This document shows, one piece after another, positions 6,918 to 13,161 of a stretch of DNA of 13,161 nucleotides. Below the pieces are notes generated by a model, which worked only from the letters and a program-made list of their open reading frames with translations, was not told where the DNA came from and searched no databases. The stretch is from Aquariibacter sp964433315. GTDB taxonomy: Bacteria > Pseudomonadota > Gammaproteobacteria > Burkholderiales > Burkholderiaceae_C. The stretch spans positions 1 to 13,161 of the forward strand of contig CAYSQO010000058.1 in assembly GCA_964433315.1 (NCBI GenBank), written 5' to 3'. Numbering within the stretch: position 1 is the first letter of the stretch; each line of letters starts with the position of its first letter. Made by a program: the position numbers and the translations under genes.

Positions 6918-8408
6918 ATGAACGCCCCCCTGATCCGCGGCTACGAAGTCGTCATCGGCCTGGAGACCCACGCCCAGCTCTCGACCACGGCCAAGATCTT
7001 CTCCGGCGCGCCCACCGCCTTCGGCGCCGCGCCCAACACCCAGGCCGCGCCCCTGGACCTGGCCCTGCCCGGCACCCTGCCGGTGATGAACCGCGGCGCC
7101 GTCGAGCGCGCCATCCAGTTCGGCCTGGCCGTGGGCGGGGCGGTGGCGCCGCGCTCGATCTTCGCGCGCAAGAACTACTTCTACCCCGACCTGCCCAAGG
7201 GCTACCAGATCAGCCAGTACGAGAACCCGGTCGTGCAGGGCGGGGCGATCGACTTCCTGCTCGACGGCCAGGCTCGCCGCGTGAGGCTGACCCGCGCTCA
7301 CCTGGAGGAGGACGCGGGCAAGTCGGTGCACGGCGCCGTGGAAGGCTTCAGCGGCATCGACCTGAACCGCGCCGGCACGCCGCTGCTGGAGATCGTCTCC
7401 GAGCCCGAGATGCGCTCGGCCGCCGAGGCCGTGGCCTATGCCAAGGCCCTGCACACCCTGGTGGTCTGGCTGGGCCTGTGCGACGGCAACATGCAGGAAG
7501 GCAGCTTCCGCTGCGACGCCAACGTCTCGATCCGCCGCCCCGGTGCGCCCTTCGGCACCCGGCGCGAGATCAAGAACCTCAACAGCTTCCGCTTCCTGCA
7601 GCTGGCCATCGACGCCGAGGTGCAGTGGCAGATCGAGCGCCTGGAGGACGGCCTGCCCATCCAGCAGGCGACCGTGCTCTTCGACCCCGACGCCAACGGC
7701 GGCCGCGGCGAGACGCGCAGCATGCGGACCAAGGAAGACGCGCACGACTATCGCTACTTCCCCGACCCCGACCTGCCGCCGCTGGTGATCGGTGCCGACT
7801 GGGTCGAGCGCGTCCGGGCCGCCATGCCCGAGCTGCCCGGCGTGATGGCCGCGCGCTTCCAGCGCGAGGACGGCCTGCCGGCCTACGACGCGGCCATGGT
7901 CACCCAGAGCCTGCCCTTCGCGCGCTTCTACGAGGCGGCGCGCGAGGCCTGCAAGGCTCTGGCGGCCGGCCGCGATGCGACCGGCTTGCCCAAGCTCGTC
8001 GCCAACTGGCTGATGGGCGAGGTGAGCAAGCGCCTGAACACCGAGGAGCGCGGCATCGAGTCCAGCCCGGTGGGCCCGGCCGCGCTGGCTGCGCTGATCG
8101 CGCGTATCGCCGATGGCACCATCTCCAACAACGCCGGCAAGCAGGTCTTCGACGCGCTGTGGTCGGGTGAAGGCCAGGACGTGGACGCCCTCATCGAGGC
8201 CAAGGGCCTGCGGCAGATGAGCGACACCGGCGAGCTCGAGGCCCTCCTCGATGCCGTGCTGGCAGCCAACCCCAAGTCGGTGGAGGAGTTCCGCGCCGGC
8301 AAGGACAAGGCCTTCAACGCCCTCGTCGGCCAGGCCATGAAGGCCACGAAGGGCAAGGCCAACCCGGGCCTGGTCAACGAGCTGCTGAAGAAGAAGCTCG
8401 CCGGCTGA
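6918..8408 (+). CDS. gatB: Asp/Glu-tRNA(Asn/Gln) amidotransferase subunit B
   Basis: GatB binds the misacylated tRNA, activates its carboxylate with ATP and accepts ammonia from GatA. The 496-residue product opens with the typical YEVVIGLETHAQL at 9-21. It carries the signature RKNYFYPDLPKGYQISQYE (84-102), then RAHLEEDAGKS (126-136) and DLNRAGTPLLEIVSEPEM (148-165) from the catalytic cradle. The C-terminal third contains the helical and YqeY-like tail region used for tRNA recognition (NAGKQVFDALW, then a Lys-rich end KATKGKANPGLVNELLKKKL). The length matches the family. The start is one base after the gatA stop and has a good ribosome site, so the three gat genes are almost certainly one transcript. 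The gene ends at a hairpin shared with convergent pyrE. Confidence 0.98.
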   Translation: MNAPLIRGYEVVIGLETHAQLSTTAKIFSGAPTAFGAAPNTQAAPLDLALPGTLPVMNRGAVERAIQFGLAVGGAVAPRSIFARKNYFYPDLPKGYQISQYENPVVQGGAIDFLLDGQARRVRLTRAHLEEDAGKSVHGAVEGFSGIDLNRAGTPLLEIVSEPEMRSAAEAVAYAKALHTLVVWLGLCDGNMQEGSFRCDANVSIRRPGAPFGTRREIKNLNSFRFLQLAIDAEVQWQIERLEDGLPIQQATVLFDPDANGGRGETRSMRTKEDAHDYRYFPDPDLPPLVIGADWVERVRAAMPELPGVMAARFQREDGLPAYDAAMVTQSLPFARFYEAAREACKALAAGRDATGLPKLVANWLMGEVSKRLNTEERGIESSPVGPAALAALIARIADGTISNNAGKQVFDALWSGEGQDVDALIEAKGLRQMSDTGELEALLDAVLAANPKSVEEFRAGKDKAFNALVGQAMKATKGKANPGLVNELLKKKLAG

Positions 8409-8419
8409 GCCTGGCAGGC

Positions 8420-8442
8420 CGGGCCGCCCGCCGGGCGGCCCG
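8420..8442. terminator. Hairpin between convergent gatB and pyrE
   Basis: GGGCCGCCC (8421-8429) pairs exactly with GGGCGGCCC (8433-8441) around a 3-base loop, and C8420-G8442 extends the stem to 10 base pairs. It sits 12 bases after the gatB stop and 8 bases after the pyrE stop, where a bidirectional terminator is expected. There is no T-run on either side, so termination may be inefficient or Rho-assisted. Confidence 0.6.
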
Positions 8443-8449
8443 CGGCGGC

Positions 8450-9157
8450 TCAGACGCCGTAGCGCTCGCGGTAGGCCAGCACGCGCGGGCGGTGCTCGGC
8501 CAGGGCCGGGTCGGCGCTGGCCTGCAGGTAGTCCAGCAGGTCGGCCAAGGTGGCGATGGGCTGCACCGCCAGGCCATGGCGGGCCTGCACCTCCTGGACC
8601 GCCGAGTGCGGCGTGTCCTGCACGCTGCCGTCGGCGGCCTTGGCCGTGCCGCGCTCCTGGCGGTCCAGCGCGATCGCCACGCCGACCGGGGTCGCGCCGG
8701 CGGCCGTGATCATCGCGATCGACTCGCGCACCGAGGTGCCGGCCGAGATCACGTCGTCGATGATCAGCACGCGGCCCTGCATCGGCGCGCCGACCAGGGT
8801 GCCGCCCTCGCCGTGGTCCTTGGCTTCCTTGCGGTTGTAGGCGAAGGGCTTGTTGTGGCCCAGCCGCGCCAGCTCGACGGACACCGCCGCAGCCAGGGTG
8901 ATGCCCTTGTAGGCCGGCCCGAAGATCATGTCGAAGGCCAGGCCCGAGGCCGCCAGACGCCGTGCATAGAATGAAGCGAGCCGCCCCAGCTTGAGGCCGT
9001 CGTCGAACAGGCCGGCATTGAAGAAGTAGGGGCTCAGGCGACCGGCCTTGGTCTTGAATTCCCCGAAGCGAAGCACGCCGGCCTCGACCGCGAAGGCCAC
9101 GAAATCCCGGGCCAGCGTGTCGCCGGTCGGGGTCAGGGGAAGGGATGCATCGGACAT
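8450..9157 (-). CDS. pyrE: Orotate phosphoribosyltransferase
   Basis: PyrE joins orotate to PRPP to give orotidine 5'-monophosphate, the fifth step of de novo pyrimidine synthesis, in the cytoplasm. The 235-residue product shows FKTKAGRLSPYFFNAG (34-49), FGPAYKGI (79-86), the flexible catalytic loop KEAKDHGEGG (110-119) and the PRPP-binding motif VLIIDDVISAGTS (130-142) with its acidic pair. It is somewhat longer than the E. coli enzyme (213 residues), as is common in this group. The ATG at 9157 is chosen because the family N-terminus begins shortly before the LARDFVAFA helix. A GTG at 9184 would add nine unsupported residues. No clear ribosome site is seen. The start lies within 11 bases of, or overlaps, the start of the divergent nuclease gene. 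Confidence 0.97.
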   Translation of the reverse strand: MSDASLPLTPTGDTLARDFVAFAVEAGVLRFGEFKTKAGRLSPYFFNAGLFDDGLKLGRLASFYARRLAASGLAFDMIFGPAYKGITLAAAVSVELARLGHNKPFAYNRKEAKDHGEGGTLVGAPMQGRVLIIDDVISAGTSVRESIAMITAAGATPVGVAIALDRQERGTAKAADGSVQDTPHSAVQEVQARHGLAVQPIATLADLLDYLQASADPALAEHRPRVLAYRERYGV

Positions 9158-9168
9158 GGGGGCTCGGC

Positions 9169-9999
9169 TTGCGGCTGGTTTCACTGAATCTTAATGGGGT
9201 GCGCTCGGCCGCCTCCAAGGGCTGGATGGACTGGGCCGCGGCGACCGCGCCCGACCTGATGGGCGTGCAGGAGCTCAAGGCCCAGGCGCCCGACCTGGCC
9301 GGCCGCTTCGAGACCGTGGCTGGTCTGGCGGGCCACTTCCACTGCGCCGAGAAGAAGGGCTACTCGGGCGTCGGCCTCTACAGCCGCGTGGCGCCCAGCG
9401 AGGTGCGCATCGGCCTGGGCGAGGCCGATCCCTCGGGCGAGTTCGATGCCGAGGGCCGCTGGGTCGAGCTGCGCTTCGACGGCCCGGCCTATGCCCATGG
9501 CTTCGAGCGGCTCAGCGTCGTCAGCTGCTACTTCCCCAGCGGCTCCAGCAGCGAGGAGCGCCAGCAGGCCAAGTTCCGCTTCCTGGCCCGGATGGCACCG
9601 CACCTGCGCGCGCTGGCGGCCGGACGCGAGCTCATCCTGGTGGGGGACGTGAACATCGCCCACCGCGAGATCGACCTGAAGAACTGGAAGGGCAACCTGA
9701 AGAACAGCGGCTTCCTGCCCGAGGAGCGCGCCTGGATGGACACCCTGCTGCGCCCCGCGGCCGAGGGCGGCGGCGGCCTGGTCGACGTGCACCGCATGCT
9801 GCGCCCCGAGGACGGCGGCGAGGCCTACACCTGGTGGAGCAACCGCGGCCAGGCCTGGGCCAAGAACGTGGGCTGGCGCATCGACTACCAGCTCGCCACC
9901 CCGCGGGTGGCGGCCACCGCGCAGGCGGTCAGCGTCTACAAGGACCAGCGCTTCTCCGACCACGCGCCGCTCACGGTGGACTACGGCTTCACGCTCTGA
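9169..9999 (+). CDS. xth: Exodeoxyribonuclease III / AP endonuclease (Xth family)
   Basis: This is a metal-dependent 3'-5' exonuclease and apurinic-site endonuclease of base-excision repair. The 276-residue product from a TTG start at 9169 begins at the typical VSLNLNG strand. It has the exonuclease-endonuclease-phosphatase catalytic set: N7, E35 in VQELK, Y121 in SCYFPSG, D160 and N162 in GDVNIAH, D239 in WRIDY, and H265 in SDHAPLT. The start is uncertain. An ATG at 9145 preceded by AGGGGAAGGG would add eight residues and overlap the pyrE start by 13 bases, while the TTG falls exactly where relatives have their Met and has a GGGGG six bases upstream. The protein resembles the ExoA/ExoIII branch with the IDLKNWKGN insert more than classical E. 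coli XthA. It ends convergent with the chemoreceptor gene. Confidence 0.94.
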   Translation: MRLVSLNLNGVRSAASKGWMDWAAATAPDLMGVQELKAQAPDLAGRFETVAGLAGHFHCAEKKGYSGVGLYSRVAPSEVRIGLGEADPSGEFDAEGRWVELRFDGPAYAHGFERLSVVSCYFPSGSSSEERQQAKFRFLARMAPHLRALAAGRELILVGDVNIAHREIDLKNWKGNLKNSGFLPEERAWMDTLLRPAAEGGGGLVDVHRMLRPEDGGEAYTWWSNRGQAWAKNVGWRIDYQLATPRVAATAQAVSVYKDQRFSDHAPLTVDYGFTL

Positions 10000-10009
10000 G
10001 CCCGGCGGC

Positions 10010-10031
10010 GGGCCGGCCGCGCGGCCGTCCC
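10010..10031. terminator. Hairpin between convergent xth and chemoreceptor genes
   Basis: A perfect palindrome GGCCGCGCGGCC (10015-10026) lies at the centre of a longer imperfect stem (10010-10014 with 10027-10031, one mismatch). It occupies most of the 48-base gap between two convergent stop codons, consistent with a shared two-way terminator. No T-run is present. The centre of the perfect palindrome leaves no natural loop, so the real fold must open a few base pairs. Confidence 0.5.
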
Positions 10032-10047
10032 GACGCGGGGGCCGGTC

Positions 10048-11988
10048 TCAGCTGCGGGCCCCGGCCAGCCCCGGCGCCAGCACGAAGCGCGCGGCGGCCT
10101 CCGACAGGCGCACGGCCTGCTGGCGCAGGCTCTCGGCGGCGGCGGCGCTCTCCTCGACCAGGGCCGCGTTCTGCTGGGTCGACTGGTCCAGCAGGGCCAC
10201 CGCGGTGTTGACCTGCTCGATGCCGCGGCTCTGCTCCTCGTTGGCCGCGCTCATCTCGTGCATCAGGTCGGCCACCTGCTGCACCTGGGCGACGACCGAG
10301 GCCATGGTGGCGCCCGCCTGGCCGACCAGTTCGCTGCCGGAGGCCACCTTGCCCGTGGCGTCGGCGATCAGGCCGCGGATCTCGCGCGCAGCCTGCGCGC
10401 TGCGCTGGGCCAGGGTGCGCACCTCGCCGGCCACCACGGCGAAGCCGCGGCCCTGCTCGCCGGCCCGCGCCGCTTCCACCGCGGCGTTGAGCGCCAGGAT
10501 GTTGGTCTGGAAGGCCAGGCCGTCGATCACGCCGGTGATCTCGCCGATGCGGCTGCTGCTGCCACGGATGTCCTCCATGGTCTGCACGACCTGCTGCACC
10601 ACCGCGCCGCCTTCACGGGCCACGCCCGAGGCGGTGCTCGCCAGTTCGCGGGCGTGCCGGGCGTGGTCGGCATGCGAGCGCACGCTGCCGTTCATCTGCT
10701 CCATCGAGGCCGCGGTTTCCTGCAGGCTGCTGGCCTGCTGCTCGGTGCGGGCCGAGAGGTCCTGGTTGCCGGCGGCGATCTGGGTCGAGGCGGTCTGCAC
10801 CGCGTCCACGCCCTGGCGCACCTCGGCGATGACCCGGCCCACATGGTCCATGACGGTGTCGAGGGCGCGGGCGATCTCGCCCAGCTCGTCGCGGCCGGCC
10901 AGGCCGATGCGGCGGCTCAGGTCGCCGCGCGCCATGGCTGCGGCGGCGTCCAGCGTGCGCCGCACGCTCTGGGCGGTCTGCCGCGTGACCGTCCAGACCA
11001 GCAGGCTGCCCAGCAGCAGCATGGCGCCGGCCAGGCCGAGCACGGTCAGCACGCTGCGGTCCGCGCTGTCCACACGCTGGCGCAGGATGCCGTCCAGGGT
11101 GGCCAGCGTGGTGTCGATCAGCGCGAACTGGCTGTCGATGGCCTGGGTGCTGCGCTGGAAGAAGCTGTCGGGGTCGAGCTGGGGCGTGTCGGCCGGGGCC
11201 AGCAGGCGGTCGAGCAGGGTCACGGTCGCGCCGAAGCGGGCGGCGGCGGCTTCGCGCGCCGGCTTCAGCGCCTCGCCGACGGCGGCGTCGGCCCGGGCGG
11301 CCTTGTCGAGTGCGATGTCGGCGTCGTGCGCCCGGCTGCGCAGCAGGCCTTCGGCCACCAGCAGGCGGCCGCGGACTTCCGGGTCCAGCTTGCCGCGCAG
11401 CAGCGCGGCGGTGCCCTGGGCGCGCACCTGGCCCAGCGCCTCGCTGACCTGCGGCAGGTGGCCGAGGCCGCCGAGGATCATGTAGTAGCTGGCCGCTTCC
11501 GGGTCGAGCGCCAGGGTCGAGTCGTCGACCACGCCGTCGAGCAGCTGCAGCGCGCCGGCGATCAGGGCCGTGTGGCGCTGGAAGCTGTCGGCCGGGGCCA
11601 GGCGCCGGGCGGCGACCTCGGCGCTCAGGGCCTGCCAGTCACGGCGCTGGGCCTGCAGGCTCGCGGCCTGGGCCGGGTAGATCGCCAGGCGTTCCTGCCA
11701 GGCCGCCAGGGCCTGGAGCAGCTCGCCGTTGACCGCGCTGCGGCGCCGCTCGAAGTCGGCCTCGCCGCCGAGCGCGGCCTGGCTGAGGCCGCGGTGCTGC
11801 TGCGCCAGACGGATCACCGCCAGCGCGGCGCGTGCCGGGGCGAGGCCGTCGGCCTCGGCCTGGGCCGCATCGCGCAGGGCCAGGGCCTGGCGCAGGCCGG
11901 CCACGGTCGGGATGCCGGCCATGACCAAGGCCAGGATGCCGAGCAGCAGAAACTTCTGCCCGATCTTGAGGTTCTGCAGGAATTGCAT
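10048..11988 (-). CDS. Methyl-accepting chemotaxis protein (transmembrane chemoreceptor)
   Basis: This receptor senses a ligand outside the membrane and controls CheA/CheW. The 646-residue product has a membrane helix at about 12-30, a periplasmic region of about 280 residues, a second helix at about 312-335, a HAMP linker to about 385, and a long signalling coiled coil. The hairpin tip (about 488-520) is canonical, with AFQTNILALNAAVEAARAG followed by GFAVVAGEVRTLAQ. Glutamine/glutamate-rich methylation helices flank it (around 415-432 and 578-594). The periplasmic part is all-helical, about twice the size of Tar/Tsr, and contains QQHRGLSQ at 63-70, recalling nitrate/nitrite-type (NIT) helical sensor domains; the ligand is unknown. 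It lacks a C-terminal CheR-docking pentapeptide of the NWETF type. Start ATG 11988 has GGTGGAG five bases upstream. No che or flagellar gene is nearby. Confidence 0.95.
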   Translation of the reverse strand: MQFLQNLKIGQKFLLLGILALVMAGIPTVAGLRQALALRDAAQAEADGLAPARAALAVIRLAQQHRGLSQAALGGEADFERRRSAVNGELLQALAAWQERLAIYPAQAASLQAQRRDWQALSAEVAARRLAPADSFQRHTALIAGALQLLDGVVDDSTLALDPEAASYYMILGGLGHLPQVSEALGQVRAQGTAALLRGKLDPEVRGRLLVAEGLLRSRAHDADIALDKAARADAAVGEALKPAREAAAARFGATVTLLDRLLAPADTPQLDPDSFFQRSTQAIDSQFALIDTTLATLDGILRQRVDSADRSVLTVLGLAGAMLLLGSLLVWTVTRQTAQSVRRTLDAAAAMARGDLSRRIGLAGRDELGEIARALDTVMDHVGRVIAEVRQGVDAVQTASTQIAAGNQDLSARTEQQASSLQETAASMEQMNGSVRSHADHARHARELASTASGVAREGGAVVQQVVQTMEDIRGSSSRIGEITGVIDGLAFQTNILALNAAVEAARAGEQGRGFAVVAGEVRTLAQRSAQAAREIRGLIADATGKVASGSELVGQAGATMASVVAQVQQVADLMHEMSAANEEQSRGIEQVNTAVALLDQSTQQNAALVEESAAAAESLRQQAVRLSEAAARFVLAPGLAGARS

Positions 11989-11993
11989 CGGAG

Positions 11994-12000
11994 CTCCACC
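11994..12000 (-). promoter_or_regulatory. Ribosome-binding site of the chemoreceptor gene
   Basis: Read on the minus strand, GGTGGAG ends five bases before the ATG at 11988. It fixes that start, which also places the first membrane helix at the expected distance from the N-terminus. Confidence 0.7.
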
Positions 12001-12083
12001 AACACCGGGGCCCGACGCACGCCCCTGCGTGGTCCGTCTGCCCGGGCGTCAAGGATGCGCCGGGCCGCCCGCGGGCATCCCCC

Positions 12084-12117
12084 GAACAGCGGGACCGGGT
12101 CGGCGCTGTTCCGACCC
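12084..12117 (-). terminator. Ferredoxin-operon 3' hairpin with a competing second stem
   Basis: GGGTCGG (12097-12103) and CCGACCC (12111-12117) form a perfect 7-base stem with a 7-base loop, ten bases past the ferredoxin stop, a good position for a terminator of rsmD-coaD-ferredoxin. A second perfect 8-base stem, GAACAGCG (12084-12091) with CGCTGTTC (12104-12111), uses the loop and part of the same arm, so both cannot form at once. There is no T-run. It may be only a terminator; a switch is speculative. Confidence 0.5.
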
Positions 12118-12126
12118 CGCGGCGGC

Positions 12127-12423
12127 TCAGTTCGCGCTGGGCGCGGCGCCGGGCGTGACGGTTTGCCCGGTTTCGGCCGGGGCGCACAGCACCCGGAACT
12201 TGTGCCAGAGCTGATCGCGGCTCTCGACGTGCGCCGGGTTCACCGGGATGCAGGCCACCGGGCACAGGGCCACGCACTGCGGCTCGTCGAAGTGGCCGAC
12301 GCATTCGGTGCAGCGGCCGGGGTCGATCAGGTAATAGTCCGGGCCCATGGAGATGGCCTGGTTCGGGCATTCCGGCTCGCAGACATCGCAGTTGATGCAC
12401 TCGTCCGTGATCATCAGCGCCAT
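12127..12423 (-). CDS. 2[4Fe-4S] ferredoxin, Allochromatium (Alvin) type, YfhL-like
   Basis: This is a small cytoplasmic electron carrier with two [4Fe-4S] clusters. The 98-residue product starts MALMITDECINCDVC and shows the full cysteine pattern: C9, C12, C15 and C19-Pro, then C38, C41, C50 and C54-Pro, with an extra C58. The eight-residue spacer between C41 and C50 is the hallmark of the Allochromatium/YfhL group. The C-terminal extension (about residues 62-98) is normal for the type, but ends in a variable Pro/Ala/Thr tail with one more Cys. The ATG at 12423 is favoured by a strong GAGGAG six bases upstream; a longer in-frame start would add 29 unlikely residues. It lies ten bases after coaD, and its ribosome site overlaps the coaD stop, so they are probably cotranscribed. 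The partner enzyme is not shown by the window. Confidence 0.96.
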   Translation of the reverse strand: MALMITDECINCDVCEPECPNQAISMGPDYYLIDPGRCTECVGHFDEPQCVALCPVACIPVNPAHVESRDQLWHKFRVLCAPAETGQTVTPGAAPSAN

Positions 12424-12429
12424 GGGCTT

Positions 12430-12435
12430 CTCCTC
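12430..12435 (-). promoter_or_regulatory. Ribosome-binding site of the ferredoxin gene
   Basis: GAGGAG on the minus strand lies six bases before the ATG at 12423 and overlaps the coaD TGA stop. It decides the ferredoxin start against the longer frame beginning at 12510 and suggests coupled translation with coaD. Confidence 0.8.
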
Positions 12436-12943
12436 AGGCCGTGGCCGGGCGGCTGCCGACCTTCTCGCGCAGCCGGGCCAGCACGCTGGGGGCGACGAAC
12501 TTGGACACATCCCCGCCGAGCAGGGCGATCTCGCGCACGAAGGTGCCGCTGATGAACTGGTACTGGTCGCTGGGCGTGAGGAAGAGGGTCTCCACGTCCG
12601 GCATCAGCTGGCGGTTCATGCCGGCCATCTGGAACTCGTACTCGAAGTCGCTCACGGCACGCAGGCCGCGCAGCACGACCTGGCCGCCATGGTCGACGAC
12701 GAAGTCGCGCAGCAGGCCGCGGAAGGCGATGACCTCGACATTCGGCAGCGTCGATGCCACGGCGCGCGCCATCTCCAGCCGCTCCTCGACGGAGAACATC
12801 GTGCGCTTGTGGTGGCCGGCAGCCACCGCCAGGATCAGGCGCTCGAACAGCCGGCTGCCGCGCCGCATCAGGTCCTCGTGGCCGAGGGTGATGGGGTCGA
12901 AGGTGCCGGGGTAGATGGCCGTCAGGCGGGTGCTCGAGGTCAT
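12434..12943 (-). CDS. coaD: Phosphopantetheine adenylyltransferase
   Basis: CoaD transfers AMP from ATP to 4'-phosphopantetheine, making dephospho-CoA, the penultimate step of coenzyme A synthesis. The 169-residue product has the usual length and nucleotidyltransferase motifs: YPGTFDPITLGH (11-22) with the TxGH signature at 19-22, RGLRAVSDFEYE after the central strand, a NRQL segment, and ISGTFVRE near residue 134, where relatives usually have ISST or ISSS. The ATG at 12943 leaves 19 bases after the rsmD stop with no obvious Shine-Dalgarno site. rsmD-coaD adjacency is widespread in proteobacteria, and the following ferredoxin is a common betaproteobacterial arrangement. Confidence 0.98.
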   Translation of the reverse strand: MTSSTRLTAIYPGTFDPITLGHEDLMRRGSRLFERLILAVAAGHHKRTMFSVEERLEMARAVASTLPNVEVIAFRGLLRDFVVDHGGQVVLRGLRAVSDFEYEFQMAGMNRQLMPDVETLFLTPSDQYQFISGTFVREIALLGGDVSKFVAPSVLARLREKVGSRPATA

Positions 12944-12962
12944 GGCGTGGCCGCTGCGAACG

Positions 12963-13161
12963 TCATGCCGGCAGTGTAGGCCCCGGGCCTGCGGGCTCCA
13001 GGGCCTGCAGCAGGTGGGCGTGGACCGCCCCGGCCCGCAGCTGGCGGTGCAGGCGCAGGCCGAGCGCGGCCAGCTCGGCCTCGGGCCAGGCGCGTTCGGC
13101 TTCCAGGTAGATCCAGCCCTGCGGCGCCAGCAGCGGCCGGGCCAGCTGCAGGGCCTCGCGG
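12963..13161 (-). CDS. rsmD: 16S rRNA (guanine-966-N2)-methyltransferase RsmD, C-terminal end (partial)
   Basis: Only the last 65 codons and the stop are inside the window; the gene continues past the right edge. The fragment reads REALQLARPLLAPQGWIYLE, and later LHRQLRAGAVHAHLLQAL, ending with a short Pro/Gly tail. This fits the closing strands of the Rossmann-fold methyltransferase domain of RsmD, where a GxxYLE strand is followed by a segment ending RAG-V-H-LL. RsmD methylates G966 of 16S rRNA in the assembled small subunit. The placement immediately before coaD supports the call. The catalytic NPPY-type motif is expected upstream and cannot be checked here. Confidence 0.85.
   Translation of the reverse strand, partial: REALQLARPLLAPQGWIYLEAERAWPEAELAALGLRLHRQLRAGAVHAHLLQALEPAGPGPTLPA

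Noticed and set aside
9158..9184. A GTG start for pyrE nine codons upstream
   Set aside because: It would overlap the divergent nuclease further, adds unconserved residues, and the ATG at 9157 is adequate.
6819..9278. An 819-codon minus-strand frame opposite gatB and out of frame with pyrE
   Set aside because: It covers two well-supported genes in a different frame and shows no domain of its own.
12047..12052. TTGACG as a -35 box for the chemoreceptor
   Set aside because: No AT-rich -10 sequence is present 16-18 bases downstream, so a single hexamer is not enough in this region.
12424..12510. A 29-codon N-terminal extension of the ferredoxin
   Set aside because: It lies inside coaD on the same strand. 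The internal ATG has a strong ribosome site and gives the standard ferredoxin N-terminus.
10258..12552. A 764-codon plus-strand frame opposite the chemoreceptor, ferredoxin and coaD
   Set aside because: It is the composition-driven shadow of three real genes on the minus strand.
1..13161. Mobile elements, CRISPR repeats, tRNA or rRNA genes, defence or toxin-antitoxin systems
   Set aside because: None was recognised: there are no regularly spaced repeats, no transposase or integrase motifs, and no drop in GC content or shift in codon use that would mark an island.

Overview
The window is chromosomal housekeeping DNA from a very GC-rich bacterium. Gene content and order point to a betaproteobacterium of the order Burkholderiales. 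The evidence is mreB-mreC-mreD-mrdA on one strand divergent from gatC-gatA-gatB, and rsmD-coaD-ferredoxin with an Allochromatium-type 2[4Fe-4S] ferredoxin. A Rubrivivax/Leptothrix-like lineage is plausible from the extreme GC content, but that is inference. No rRNA, tRNA, CRISPR array, insertion sequence, integrase or phage gene was seen.

Layout: (1) Positions 1-4698, minus strand: the cell-elongation (elongasome) cluster mreB, mreC, mreD and mrdA (PBP2). mreC and mreD overlap by 4 bases. mrdA runs off the left edge in a low-complexity tail. (2) 4699-5046: a 348-base divergent control region with one AT-rich hexamer site, a perfect hairpin and a cluster of G-runs. (3) 5047-8408, plus strand: gatC-gatA-gatB, the three subunits of the tRNA-dependent amidotransferase. 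(4) 8450-9157, minus: pyrE, convergent with gatB across a GC-rich hairpin. (5) 9169-9999, plus: an exodeoxyribonuclease III family gene whose start is next to, or overlaps, that of pyrE. (6) 10048-11988, minus: a methyl-accepting chemotaxis protein, convergent with the nuclease gene across another hairpin. (7) 12127-13161, minus: a ferredoxin, coaD and the C-terminal end of rsmD.

How the genes work together: MreB, MreC, MreD and PBP2 form the rod-shape peptidoglycan machine. GatCAB amidates mischarged Asp-tRNA(Asn) and/or Glu-tRNA(Gln). PyrE makes OMP for pyrimidines, CoaD makes dephospho-CoA, RsmD methylates 16S rRNA and the nuclease repairs abasic DNA. The chemoreceptor is the one accessory-type gene; its ligand cannot be read from the sequence. 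All intact genes have the expected catalytic motifs.

I found no convincing new biological system. The points most worth a second look are the PBP2 low-complexity tail, the two mutually exclusive hairpins between the ferredoxin and chemoreceptor genes, the structured mreB leader, and the tightly packed pyrE/nuclease starts. Many long reading frames antisense to these genes are byproducts of GC-skewed codon use and are left out.
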